Shown here piece after piece: positions 11,031 to 22,360 of a stretch of 64,000 bases of DNA (positions are counted from its first letter, which is position 1; each line of letters opens with the position of its first letter). Made by a program: the position numbers and the translations under genes. Below the pieces are notes generated by a model. It was not told the origin of the DNA, searched no databases, and saw only the letters and a program-made list of their open reading frames with translations. The DNA comes from Notospermus geniculatus (Eukaryota; Nemertea; Pilidiophora; Heteronemertea; Lineidae), in contig NMRB01001193.1 in assembly GCA_002633025.1 (NCBI GenBank), forward strand, positions 107,401-171,400, read 5' to 3'.

Positions 11031-11324
11031 TGAGAACGGTCTATTGGGTCACAGATTCACTCTAGAGTCTCTTCTTCACATGCAAAGCCACACAACCAAA
11101 TCGACATCGCCCAAACGGCATAGACGTGTTGAGGGCAGTCCATTTGTTTGTTATGGTGTCATACTGTTCAATTGTATGAAAGAATGAGTTTTCTCCGTCA
11201 TGGCCGCTCAAAACGTAGATGTTGTCGCCTAAAGATGTGACGCCTGAAGACGGAGAGAGAAAATCTGGTGAAAAATGAATGAATTATGCAAGGGCAAGTT
11301 TTCAGAACGGGTATGTCGAAGTGT

Positions 11325-11573
11325 AAAGGGCTCCGCACACTGGCGACTAAAATGGGGGCGACTACCGATGCGACTACTACGTCGCCTGCCATAATTACCT
11401 TTGCGGTCGATCAATGATGTCATCCACGACATCACTGATCTTCCAAAGAAGCATTTGTCGCAAACAAGTCAACAAAAACTAAAAGAACTGAAAATTGTTC
11501 AGTCGCTTCTGTGGTCGCAAGGCCGGTCGCCTACAAAATCGCTCGAAAAAATCGCTAGTGTGCGGTGCCCTTT
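11325..11573. mobile_element. MITE with AAAGGGC(T/A)CCGCACACT ends
   Basis: AAAGGGCTCCGCACACTGGC at the left pairs with GCTAGTGTGCGGTGCCCTTT at the right. It is the first of three elements lying between here and the last recognised kelch exon. Confidence 0.85.
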
Positions 11574-11637
11574 AATGCAACTTTTAACAGGTCCAATAGG
11601 TAACTGGAGTCCCAAATGAAAGTTCATAAGGCTCACT

Positions 11638-11746
11638 CACATAGAGCTACATGCTACACGGACACGTGGTAACAATGGCTTCACGATTATGAGCCCTTTG
11701 TGAAGCCATTGTTCTGGTGTGTCCGTATAACGTGTAGCTCTATGTG
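11638..11746. mobile_element. Foldback MITE, about 109 bases
   Basis: CACATAGAGCTACATGCTAC at the left pairs with a complement ending GTAGCTCTATGTG; arms are about 47 bases with mismatches. Confidence 0.85.
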
Positions 11747-11755
11747 ATTGCAGCC

Positions 11756-12004
11756 TAAAGCCTAGTTTATACTTCGACGCACGACCATCGGCGTCCGACG
11801 CACGATCAATCTGGACGCCGACTTCGTGGAATTGATTCATAGTCCAACGTACTTTAGCGACGGCGACCCGTTATGAAACGACTCAAGTAATAACAGCCTC
11901 GTGATCGGACGCCGACCAAATCGTGCGACGAGGTCGGCGTCGAACGCAAGAACGCACGTCGGTCGCCGGCGATGGTCGTGCGTCGAAGTATAAATTAGGC
12001 TTTA
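11756..12004. mobile_element. MITE directly behind the kelch exon
   Basis: Left arm AAAGCCTAGTTTATACTTCG and right arm CGAAGTATAAATTAGGCTTT are near-perfect inverted repeats of about 34 bases. The interior is rich in CGACG and GACGCCGA. The right end is 23 bases from the exon at 12027-12204. Confidence 0.9.
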
Positions 12005-12026
12005 TAGGCCCAAAAAGCTTTCTCAC

Positions 12027-14099
12027 CTGCATCAAATCTTGTGTCGTTCATCGGAGTTAACTCCGTCCACTGATTGGCCTCCACGTCGTAACACGTCAAT
12101 TGTCTTGTGGCTGTTACCATTTCTAGGGTCCCTCCCACTGAATAGAGTTTACCACCAGCTGTCACGAGACCACTAAGAGATCGTGGTACAGGCATAGGTG
12201 CTAGCTGAAAATAGGAAATGATGTGCTGATATATGTAGTATGAGCAGACACTGATAGCACACTGGTGTACTGGTCTGAGGCCACAAGTGATCCTCACGTG
12301 ATCCTACCTGCTCTTTGCTCCCCAGATAAGTTCCCCTGAAGTTCCTGAGCAACTCAATTAGTGTACAACGTAGTTTACCTGCTTCTGAGTGTAATAAACT
12401 ATTTTTGGAGTGTAAAGTAAAATAACTCAATAATCCAACTCTAATCTCATACCATCTCCCACTGATCTGTGTTCGGGTTGTACCTCTGTAGGGCATCTAT
12501 GCACTGATTGTTGGGGTCAGACACACCTCCTGAAATCAGGCGACGATGATCACATAAATTAAAGAAACTGTTTATTTACTATATGTGGCAGCTTGGTTGG
12601 CTCAACACTTAAGCGGGCCATACACGATCAATATTATTGCACAATATGGGGCTCAAAATAGGGACATGTGCTTCTGGCATGATGGTGGAAGAAAGATTGG
12701 CAATAATATTGCCCATTTTGGTTCTCATTGTGCAATAATATTGAACGTGTATGGGCGGCTTTACACTGGGGTAGGTAGGCCACATACAGACAGTCTGCAG
12801 TAAATCAATGTTAATTTCGTGCACACCAACTAACAGAGTTGTACGTTTTTGCCATAAATAGTGAGCTGACTTTGTACTTCAAGTCTGCATCAAAGAAACT
12901 GATCTATCTTTGATGGAACAAACTGACAAGTAGCATGTTTGTTTGTCAAGTCAATCAATGCAGTGAGGTAAAACCTTGAAGACTTCCCACATGCATTTCA
13001 TTGAAAACCTGAACGTACCTGCAACATAAAGATAACCATTGAACCCACACGCCTGCAGCCTGCTGACAGCGTAATGCATATTTGAAACAAACTTCCAAGT
13101 ATTTTTCAACGGGCAATATTGTTCGACCGACTTCACCCGACCTTGCCCATCAAAACCTCCAAGGACGTAAGTCTTCCCATCAACTGATGCCATAGCTGAA
13201 ACAAAAGATCAATATTTTATTAAAGCCAAAATCTAACACATTGTCACGAAAAAAGTCCGAAAATCGATGTGAAAAGTCGGCATACTAGGCCTGAGCTTAC
13301 CGTGCCTAGCTCGAGGAAGAAGCATGTTCTCAACCTGGACCCACTTGTCGATGGCAACCTCGTACCTCAGCACATTGTTCAGCACCACTTTGTCCTTATT
13401 GTAGCCACCTTTTGATGAAAATATGAATGAAATATTATAAGCTAAATCAAACTATTGAAAGGTAATCACAAAAAAACAACACTTTTGATCTAATTCCAAC
13501 CAATATCGAAGCCTTAGCTCCAGCATCCAGTCATGAAATGATGGAGACATTAAAGCCCCACAGTATTGAATTTTACGGTATTTTCAAAATGTTAGGAGGC
13601 TGGAGGTTGAGGTCTCAGGGCCTCGTGAAGGTCTCCAAAATGCTTGCCTGATACTTACTTTTAATAACCAAGGCCTAGTTTTCAACAGAGAGTGAAAAAA
13701 ACTGCGTAGGGGAGCTCTAATGCATTGAGATAGAGCGCAGTACATTTTTACACTACGCTGACGTCGTGACGTCGTCAAGAATCGCGGCGACGATTTGCGT
13801 TTTTCAGATTCAATACAGTGGGGCTTTGAGCAATCACAAGCAAATAGCACGAGCAAATGGAGCAACACTCAACCTGATATATAAATATTTTCTTCATCCG
13901 AGACGGCCGCGCCGTGGTGACATCGAGGAAACGGCAGGTCCTTTGACTTGCTCCACACGTTCCCTTTGATATCGAAATAATCGACGCAGTTTAGGTAATT
14001 TTTGTTGTAAATCTCTCCTCCGATAGTGAAGATGACCGATGTGATTGGCATCGACTTTCTTGCATTGCAACGAGTCGTGGCGGCATCTTTTCTTCTGTC
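12027..14099 (-). CDS. Kelch-like gene, five kelch-repeat exons
   Basis: Exons 13874-14099, 13301-13408, 13019-13195, 12453-12529 and 12027-12204 each begin or end close to the double-glycine of a kelch blade, as is usual for this family. The last recognised exon ends DTRFDAG in phase 1; read-through reaches a stop 11 codons later at the MITE boundary. Confidence 0.85.
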
Positions 14100-16558
14100 C
14101 TGTAATGGGGATTAAAATTTGATACCTAGAAGCCAATGTGCTGTACAGCTATAGAGGAATCCCACTGACGTCATCAAGTCATGTGACTGGCCGTCAAAAT
14201 GACGCAAACTGGCGTCAATAGGGTGCTACACGTGGATTGACGTCCCGCCTGACACGACGAGACACGACCCGAAATAACGTCATCGTGACGTTCCTTCAGG
14301 AAACACGTGGTCAATTTGACGGCCAACGCGGCCTTGATGACGTCACGTGGGAAACCTCTATAGCAGACCTTGTAGCCATTGTTGTGTACAGCTGTACTAC
14401 ACCTTGCAAATTGCAGCCAATCTTGTAAACAGCTGTAGCACACCTTGCAGCCAAATTTGTGAAGAGCTGTAGCACACCTTGCTGCCAATGTTGTTTACAG
14501 CAAAACTTTGGCACATCTTCCAGCAAATCTTTTGAACGGCTGTAGCACACCTGGCAGCCAAACATGTGAACAGCTGTAGCAGACCTTGCAGCCTAATATT
14601 GTGAGCAGCTGTAGCACACCTTGCAGCCCATGTTGTGAACAGCTGTAGCACAATGTGCAACCAATGTTCTGTACAGCTGTAGCACACTGTGCCGCCAATG
14701 TTGTGTACAGCTGTAGCACATTTAGTTTTCACTCTCAACTTTTCTCACCTTCAAAACAAAGTATCTCTTAGCCTCTTCGATCATTCTCCTGCATTCAGCA
14801 GACTCCAGGAGTATGGGTTCACAGTCCAACGTATCATACAAGAAGTAAGGATCGACGAGAGGAAGTCGCACATGTTGCAGAATGTCGGCAAGGTTCGGCA
14901 ATCGCTCATCCAAATCGTGTTTGACCCAGTTCAATACGGCTGTGAGGACGATATCTTCAGACTCGACTCTCAGGTCGTCGTCGGCAATAAATTCAATCAA
15001 CTTATCCTGCGGCAGGAGTAACAACTCCTCGTGTTTCATGACTTCACAAAAATAATCCAACGCGAACACTTTTGCCGTTTCAGAAAGTTTCGTGCAACTA
15101 TGGACCTCGGCGAAGCAATGAATGCCAAGGCAGTTACTCGGGTCCATCTCCTTCTCCAAGAATTTACAACACGCTTCTGTCACCGAGTTGATCTGGACCA
15201 AGTTAGCTGCCGATAAGAGGAGTTGCGCGTTTTCTTGCGTTATTTGAAGTTCAGCTGTGTAAGTATACTCGATAAGTTGGCGCATTGTGACTCTGTCGAT
15301 GCCCATGATGGTCACCTTTTTTTCAACACTCTCCTTCATTTCACCTGGAAAAGAATCATAACAGAGTAGGCCCTAAAGTCTTGCATGTACAATTCAAACG
15401 TGCATAGTAAGGTTGGATTTACGACAAACGGGCTGTCAGAATGGAGCAGTACCTGTAACCTGTAACATACCTGTAAACATGGCCGTAAAGTATGGGCTAC
15501 AGGCAGCCAGCACACTCCGATGACATGGAAACTCTTCTCCATCTGCTACAATGATGACATCACAGAGGAGTCGACTGTTCCTTTGTTTGTTAAGGCCTTG
15601 CAGGAGATAGAGGGCGTGGTTGTACCCACCCATGAACAGCTCGAATTTTTCTTCGAAAAGGACTAAAATTGGAGAAAGAAAAATTAAACATATTTATGGA
15701 ATATGCTGACATATAATAAAAAAGCCAGGAAGCAGTTTTGTTTTAGGCCTCATCAAAATCCTCCTACTCTTCATTCCACATCCGATTGGCGCGAGGTTTT
15801 CAGCCAATATCTCCGCAACGGCTGGGTCAAATTTGACATACCATACATCAATTGACTTGTCTTTCTTGTCGATATCTTTCTGCTATCTTCATTGTTTGCG
15901 TAAGGCCGATATGACATGTCCCTTTTTCAAAACAAACCCTTTCCATTTTGGCACGATGTTCAGTGCAGTTTACACATGCGTGATGCATTGCGTCATTTCA
16001 AAATGGCCGCCATTTTGGCGGTAAATACGAACTGTGATTAGTGAAAGAACTTTTTTTTTGGAAAATGACAACGATGATGCCTAGAGCTTCAAAAAAGACA
16101 ACTCGATTGATGTATGTTATGTCAAATTTGACCCAGCCGTTCTTGATATATCGGCCATAAACCTCGCGCCTATAGAGGAATCCCACTGACGTCATCAAGT
16201 CATGTGACTGGCCGTCAAAATGACGCAAACTGGCGTCAATAGGTTGCTACACGTGGATTGACGTCCCGCCTGACGTGACGAGACACGACACAAAATAACG
16301 TCATCGCGTCATCGTGACGTTCCTTCAGGAAACACGTGGTCAATTTGACGGCCAACGCGGCCTTGATGACGTCACGTGGGAAACATCTATTGGATGTGGA
16401 ATGAAGAGTAGGCCTAGTTAAACCATGTGACGGCAATCACTTAATTCAAATACCGTACCTCTTAACGAATCCAAAGCTGCTGGGGTTGGTGTGCCAAATG
16501 GTGATGCGGAGGCCATCCTGCACTTCCTTCAGTGGGAATCTGGCAGAAACATCACAAC
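12027..16558 (-). CDS. Kelch-like protein (BTB-BACK-kelch), 3' end missing
   Basis: Kelch-like proteins are usually substrate adaptors for cullin-3 ubiquitin ligases: BTB binds CUL3 and the kelch propeller binds the target. Coding exons on the minus strand are 16459-16558 (ATG at 16516), 15471-15662, 14749-15344, 13874-14099, 13301-13408, 13019-13195, 12453-12529 and 12027-12204; every junction is GT-AG and phase-matched. They encode 537 residues. BTB motifs are [30 protein letters not shown] and [14 protein letters not shown] follows ([20 protein letters not shown]). Kelch blades show [21 protein letters not shown] and VGG with the usual later Trp. The BTB-BACK part recalls KLHL24/KLHL6 types, but orthology is not claimed. 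Kelch-like proteins are usually longer, so a last exon of about 40-70 residues is missing; it was not found in 4.5-12 kb. Confidence 0.88.
13554..13825. mobile_element. TTAA-type MITE in kelch intron, family B
   Basis: Ends AGCCCCACAGTATTGAATTT and AGATTCAATACAGTGGGGCT are inverted. Left flank is TTAA and right flank TTGA, probably a mutated duplication. The second copy is at 35287-35563. Confidence 0.85.
14151..14362. mobile_element. MITE with TATAGAGGAATCCC ends, copy 1
   Basis: TATAGAGGAATCCCACTGAC at the left pairs loosely with GGGAAACCTCTATA at the right; GACGTCATCAAG and CTTGATGACGTC lie just inside. The copy at 16172-16388 is very similar and lies 2 kb away in the same gene. Confidence 0.9.
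14366..14720. repeat. Minisatellite, unit about 32 bases, about 11 copies
   Basis: The unit contains ACAGCTGTAGCACACCTTGC followed by AGCCAATGTTGTG, with 5-20% variation between copies. It fills the kelch intron between the MITE at 14151-14362 and the donor of the BTB-BACK exon, leaving fewer than 30 bases. Confidence 0.92.
14749..15344 (-). CDS. Kelch-like gene, BTB end and BACK domain exon
   Basis: The largest exon (596 bases) starts [12 protein letters not shown] and finishes the BTB domain, then holds the whole BACK domain to [10 protein letters not shown]. The donor is AAG before GTGAGA at 14748; reading past it gives a few more open codons before a stop. A tandem repeat array begins just behind the donor. 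Confidence 0.92.
15471..15662 (-). CDS. Kelch-like gene, BTB exon
   Basis: 192 bases, phase 1 to phase 1. It encodes the first half of the BTB fold, including [20 protein letters not shown] and [12 protein letters not shown]. Confidence 0.9.
15765..16410. mobile_element. Long inverted-repeat element containing another MITE
   Basis: CTCTTCATTCCACATCC at 15767 and its complement ending at 16408 are the tips, both flanked by TA. The arms continue with CGCGAGGTTT, CAGCCAATATCTC and CAACGGCTGGGTCAAATTTG and their complements at 16120-16170. The right arm is split by the MITE at 16172-16388. Confidence 0.8.
16172..16388. mobile_element. MITE with TATAGAGGAATCCC ends, copy 2 (nested)
   Basis: Nearly identical to the copy at 14151-14362 but with a short internal CGTCATCG duplication. 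It is inserted in the right arm of the element at 15765-16410, which separates CCTCGCGCC from TTGGATGTGG. Confidence 0.9.
16459..16558 (-). CDS. Kelch-like gene, start exon
   Basis: After the acceptor TGATTTCAG, 42 untranslated bases precede ATG at 16516; the coding part is 19 codons plus one base ([19 protein letters not shown]). The acceptor means an untranslated first exon lies further upstream, not identified here. Confidence 0.75.
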
Positions 16559-16705
16559 CTGAAATCATAAAATGAAGCTAGGGAAATGGTATCTACACTA
16601 GGTTACGGTATGTAGCTACAGTACACATATGGTATGGAATGGATTACATATACATGTGCGGGGGGGGCCCTGTGTGTTGTGTGTGTAGGCTAGTGTGGCT
16701 GAATC

Positions 16706-18060
16706 GAGTATGGATATTTCGACAGTCATTTTTTTGACAGTCAACAGTCAACAGTCAACAGTCATTTTGTAAATTATAGGAAATTTGCTTTAATTCAATA
16801 AAATGTTTGAAATAAAAACAACTAGTTGTTTTTTTCACTCTTTTCAGTGCTTCACGGTCATTACTTTTACCGCGAAGGCGATTTCAATGTATCTAGTAAC
16901 CTAAAGGATATTCGGAGTTGAAGCACAAGATTCTACGGTGGCCCAGTAGGGTCTGCTGCATGAAGCAGTGCTCAGACGGCTATAGTGAGTCGTCCAGTGG
17001 AGATTGCATTTATAGGGTCGTCCAGAAAAAGAGTCCCAGAATAATGGCAGTTCTTTTATCTGTTATCTGCAATTTCTGTCGGTGTGTGAGAATGCCCCCG
17101 TGTGACAATGCCCACTTTATTGTTCGGCGGACACTCAAATACAGAAAGACATGACTGTTTATCAGTGCCTCCCTCATTGTCACGTTGCCGCTTATTCCGT
17201 CAATCTTTTGTTTGGTGGGCAGTGAAAAACATTACACTGGTACGGTACATTATATCCAACGTCAGTGCTGTGACGTAATTTCGAATCCCTTTATCTGCGC
17301 TTCAGATTGGTCGCCTTGAAAAAGTGTTCACACAACAGGACTTCTATTGTCTGCTATTCAATCAGCCTCATAGTGCCAAGATGACCCAGATTCATGGTAT
17401 AGGCCGATATGAATCCTACTGTGTATCTGCTTACCAGCCACTGGTAGGTCACTCATGTCACTGGCATTCTATTATTATGAAAACTTGCATAGGCCTACAA
17501 TCCTAATGGGCTACCATATTTTTTCATAAAAATGACTGTTGACTGTTGACTGTTGACTGTCGAAAAAATGACTGTCGAAATATCCATACTCNTGTTTTGT
17601 TGTTATATAAGCCAAGATGTTGTCTAGAATGATACCAGACATAGTATAGTTTTGTGCAACCGTACCAACTCCATGCCACTGCATGTGATATGACAATATA
17701 TTCAAGCCAGGAATGAACTCAGTAACATAGATGGCAGCACTTAGTAGTACTCCTGAACCCTACCAGACATAGTATGTTGTCTAGAATGATACCAGACATA
17801 GTATAGTTCTGTGCAACCGTATCAAGTTGGTAGCCAGTTTGGTAACCAACATAGAATAATACTAGGCCTAGTATGCTTTTGTACAACTGGCCCCTGCTTA
17901 CCAGCCACTGGTAGGTCACTCATGTCACTGCCATTCTATTAAAATTATGAAAACTTGCATAGGCCTACAATCCTATTGGGCTACCATATTTTTCATAAAA
18001 ATGACTGTTGACTGGTGACTGTTGACTGTCGAAAAAATGACTGTCGAAATATCCATACTC
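16706..18060. mobile_element. Foldback-type element with 9-base target duplication
   Basis: The tips GAGTATGGATATTTCGACAG and its exact complement are flanked on both sides by GGCTGAATC (16697-16705 and 18061-18069). Next to the tips the arms carry tandem CAACAGT units. The right arm is present twice: an inner copy ends at 17591 beside a single N, and the outer copy ends at 18060; about 150 bases before each are also duplicated (CAGCCACTGGTAGGTCACTC). No transposase frame was seen. Nine-base duplications and tandemly repeated long arms fit Foldback or Mutator-like elements. Confidence 0.85.
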
Positions 18061-18093
18061 GGCTGAATCGGTTGATGTCGTCCTGGGTACACC

Positions 18094-18726
18094 TCATTAT
18101 TACCCAGGGTAATCCTGGGTAATCCTTTTTGTCACTCAGGAATCCAGGATGGTCCTGGGTACAAATAAGGTACCGGTACCTTAACATTACCCAGTTTTAA
18201 AATCCGCGCCATTTTCCACCTGCGCCCGAGGTTGTGAAACGTGCGTTCACATTCTCATAGGCAATTGCCGGCTAAAGTTTAGAATTCCCGATCGGAAGTG
18301 ACATTTCGTTACTCCAAGGCACACAATGGAAATCCTATTGTACAATGCGGCTTATTCCGTCAATCGATGACCTTTTTTGGGCACTGATCGGGAATTCTAA
18401 ACTCGTTCCGCAATTGCCCCTCCCGGTGCATATCATGGTGTCGCGTGCAAGCCACTTCACCCTTCAGTTTTGCATCAACTTTGACACACTGCTTTCAACT
18501 TGTACCGGTATTTACCAGTTTACCATACCATTGATACCGACATCCACCAGATTTTTCTTCAGCTCTCTTATCTTCCTTATGAAAATTCCATCCCTAGGCC
18601 TAGGCCTAGGATGAAATAGATTGCAATAAGATAGTACCGTACCTCGGGCGCATGTGGAAAATGGCGCGGATCTCAAACTGGGTAATGGGGTAACAAAAAG
18701 ATTACCCAAATACCCAGGGTAATAAG
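18094..18726. mobile_element. Element with ATTACCC-rich inverted arms
   Basis: CATTATTACCCAGGGTAATC near the left pairs with ATTACCCAAATACCCAGGGT near the right, and inner parts such as GCGCCATTTTCCAC and GAATTCCCGATC are also repeated inverted. The whole stretch folds back on itself. Confidence 0.7.
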
Positions 18727-18739
18727 GAAATACAATGTT

Positions 18740-19047
18740 TACATCTTTGTGCGATTTGGTCGATTCTCAAATTACATAGATTTGTGTTCACAATAGTGCA
18801 CAAATATTGATGACGTCAGACATTTTGCAGCGCTAGGCGATTTGGTTGATTCTCGTTTTCCATGAGTGTCTATGACGTCATATAAACTTATTCTGATTCT
18901 GATATTTAGCGCAAACAAGTTGTAGGCGGAGAAATTGCGCCGGCGGGAAATGTGAATGTCTCATCTCATCGTTCCACCGTGTGCTCCACCAAAACAGTCT
19001 TCAGTCTATGCAGGGCCTTATTTAGCTTTTTGGTCCGGGGGGGGGGG
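18740..19047. other. Intergenic, short direct repeats before gap
   Basis: GCGATTTGGT(C/T)GATTCTC occurs twice, near 18750 and 18837, each followed within 120 bases by ATGACGTCA. The stretch ends in a G run at the gap edge. Confidence 0.5.
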
Positions 19048-20000
19048 NNNNNNNNNNNNNNNNNNNNNNNNNNNNNNNNNNNNNNNNNNNNNNNNNNNNN
19101 NNNNNNNNNNNNNNNNNNNNNNNNNNNNNNNNNNNNNNNNNNNNNNNNNNNNNNNNNNNNNNNNNNNNNNNNNNNNNNNNNNNNNNNNNNNNNNNNNNNN
19201 NNNNNNNNNNNNNNNNNNNNNNNNNNNNNNNNNNNNNNNNNNNNNNNNNNNNNNNNNNNNNNNNNNNNNNNNNNNNNNNNNNNNNNNNNNNNNNNNNNNN
19301 NNNNNNNNNNNNNNNNNNNNNNNNNNNNNNNNNNNNNNNNNNNNNNNNNNNNNNNNNNNNNNNNNNNNNNNNNNNNNNNNNNNNNNNNNNNNNNNNNNNN
19401 NNNNNNNNNNNNNNNNNNNNNNNNNNNNNNNNNNNNNNNNNNNNNNNNNNNNNNNNNNNNNNNNNNNNNNNNNNNNNNNNNNNNNNNNNNNNNNNNNNNN
19501 NNNNNNNNNNNNNNNNNNNNNNNNNNNNNNNNNNNNNNNNNNNNNNNNNNNNNNNNNNNNNNNNNNNNNNNNNNNNNNNNNNNNNNNNNNNNNNNNNNNN
19601 NNNNNNNNNNNNNNNNNNNNNNNNNNNNNNNNNNNNNNNNNNNNNNNNNNNNNNNNNNNNNNNNNNNNNNNNNNNNNNNNNNNNNNNNNNNNNNNNNNNN
19701 NNNNNNNNNNNNNNNNNNNNNNNNNNNNNNNNNNNNNNNNNNNNNNNNNNNNNNNNNNNNNNNNNNNNNNNNNNNNNNNNNNNNNNNNNNNNNNNNNNNN
19801 NNNNNNNNNNNNNNNNNNNNNNNNNNNNNNNNNNNNNNNNNNNNNNNNNNNNNNNNNNNNNNNNNNNNNNNNNNNNNNNNNNNNNNNNNNNNNNNNNNNN
19901 NNNNNNNNNNNNNNNNNNNNNNNNNNNNNNNNNNNNNNNNNNNNNNNNNNNNNNNNNNNNNNNNNNNNNNNNNNNNNNNNNNNNNNNNNNNNNNNNNNNN
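19048..20000. other. Assembly gap (953 N)
   Basis: Unknown bases preceded by a run of G. Nothing can be said of the content, and the true length is uncertain. Confidence 0.99.
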
Positions 20001-22360
20001 TTGCCATCTGGAAAAACATTGATGATAACGGAGCCTTACTTCACTCTGACATATTCATCAAAGTCCAATTAAATATTGGTTGACCATCTCAGATGGCCTC
20101 TTCTAAAATTCATTATATTTCCGAAACAGTTTTTTCCACCCTGTATTATGCAAAGGATCAACCTTTACGTAGGTCAAATAAGATGTCCCTGAACAGGCCC
20201 TATACTATACAGGGAAACAACTGATGAGTCAGTGTTTCATCAGACGAGGAGCAGGAACAGAAAGGGCCATTTTCTTTAATTTCACCTGTTTTTTTTTATT
20301 TTGAAGTAGTTAGTAGGCCTACCCTCAGAATATTTCTGGCAGAGACCCTGTGGGTAGGCTACTGTTTGGCATTCATGGCATTGTTTCAGCAACATTTTTA
20401 TTGGACCACCCTGTATAACAATGAAGATGGGCATGAGAGGGTAGTCATTAAAAAAGTCCCTACGGGGTACCAATTCAGAGAGCTATATTTTGGGATCCAA
20501 TTATAGCTATTGTTTTGGAGACATCATTATTGGACTAACCTGTATAGGCCTATTGATGAAAAGGTATAGGTATAGATTTCTAGGTATGGTTTTGATGAAG
20601 TCTCACAGACCCCTGCTGGTGAAGAAATGTCATACTGATTGCCCAAATTGTCCATAAGTCAATAATGTGGTCATCAATGCTTACATGTAGCTCTTGATTC
20701 AACCACTAATCATGACTATTGACAGACAGAAGAGAATACCAGTAATTGGACCTTTACTATCAAATTATGACATTATGCTCTCATCTGATTGAGTTACGAT
20801 GCAGAGAATGTCTCTGATGGATCTAATAATTTTGTTTTTTTTGCGGGGGGGGGGGGGGNCGCTGCTGTTGCCGACGGAACATTGCGTTTTGTTGCGGGCA
20901 GAGGAAAAGTTATAATTCAGGATGGGCCTTGTGCGGGAGAAATATGCTGGCCCCTGGGCTTATTGCGTGAATGATAGGGAAATAAGGGGCCTCTCTGTGA
21001 TCGCGCGGGCCCGCCGAAAATCGGCAAAATCACCCCCTATTCCCGCTTTTTTAGGAACGCACATGGGGTAATGCTGAGCCAGGGAGTGACCCCCCCGGGC
21101 ATGCTGTGTTCTATCATGAAAAATAATCATCACCTTGAAAGTACTTCCTCTCTATTTTGACATTATGGTGGCGAAGATTTGTGCGAAGATGGTGGCGAAG
21201 ATTGTTGCTATTCAGTTAAAAATATGAGAAGCGTCATAGGTCATCCTTATTGCAGCTAGTATTTCAGTCAAAATAACTACATGTATGAGTAACTTCTTTT
21301 TATGATGTATTGAACTGTGGCAGAATCTTTGATTCTTTGTAATTATTCTTTTATGGAAAGGTCATGATATATGGATAAACAGTCATAATTAAATCCACTT
21401 TCCTTAACGAGCAGATGACAAATGTCGAGTCAATGACGTTATTGTTATAGTGGTCACCAGATTGTCATTAGTTTGTGCTATAAACTACCGGTAATAATAA
21501 TAGTTATGGATAACACTTAGTGTGGTTGCCTTCAAATAGATCCAACATGGTTTATTTATTGCGTTCAGTTTACCGTGATGCCGACTTGTTGACTGTTGGT
21601 GAATTTGAGTGAGACTTAAACCGGATTTTCTCCTAAATTGAAGGTAGGAAAGACCCTTATTGATCAGTCATAATCACCAATTACACGGATTGATTTTGCC
21701 GGTCTAAACCCTTGACATTGTTGTGCATGGTGGTATAAACCCTTTCTTTTGGGAATATCATAAATAAATCATGGATTTAATATTATATTGCGAATTTGGA
21801 TCACATATAATGTGTTTGTATATATGACGCAGGTGGGGTACCAAAAGGGCTCCATGGCTCCAAGCTTCGAAGGGGGTATGTGTTCAGTTGAGACCTTTTG
21901 AATGATCACTCTAATTTGGTTTGCTTTAATTCATATTACAAATACATGTTACGAATACATCATAAGGTGCATTTTCAGGAGTTCTTTGTTGCATATGATA
22001 GACAGATATAACATTAAAATGTTAAGAATAATGGTTGTGGAACCACTTTTTACCATGGTAGTCTAAGTCTTTGGTTTTGGTGATTCCAGTCTTGTCCTGA
22101 GTAAGAAGGTCACTCTTGACATCATTTTGAGTACGAAAGGCCTCCCAATCTTGACATATCATCTTGCAGAAGAATGTCTCCAGTCTTGACATATCATTTT
22201 GTGTAAGAGGGTCTCCCAGTCTTGACGTATCATCTTGTGTAAGAAGAGGGTCCCACAGAGATGTTCCTTCCCTGAGGTCATCTTAGAGGCAGGTATTGGT
22301 CTCCCTATGATTATATCATGGAAAATTTTCGCCACCTTCACACCCCTCTCATGCTTTCAG
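20001..22360. other. Upstream region of anoctamin gene, no exon recognised
   Basis: Contains fragments of a repeat with (C/A)CCTGTATA(A/G), a G run with one N at 20859 and AT-rich DNA. Non-coding first exon(s) and the promoter of the anoctamin gene may be here or in the gap. Confidence 0.45.
22090..22257. repeat. About four copies of a 45-50-base tandem repeat
   Basis: CAGTCTTGACATATCATTTT and GTGTAAGAGGGTCTCC recur with variation just ahead of the first coding exon of the anoctamin. Confidence 0.75.

Noticed and set aside
19018-20083. Long open frames across the N gap
   Set aside because: They consist almost entirely of unknown residues.
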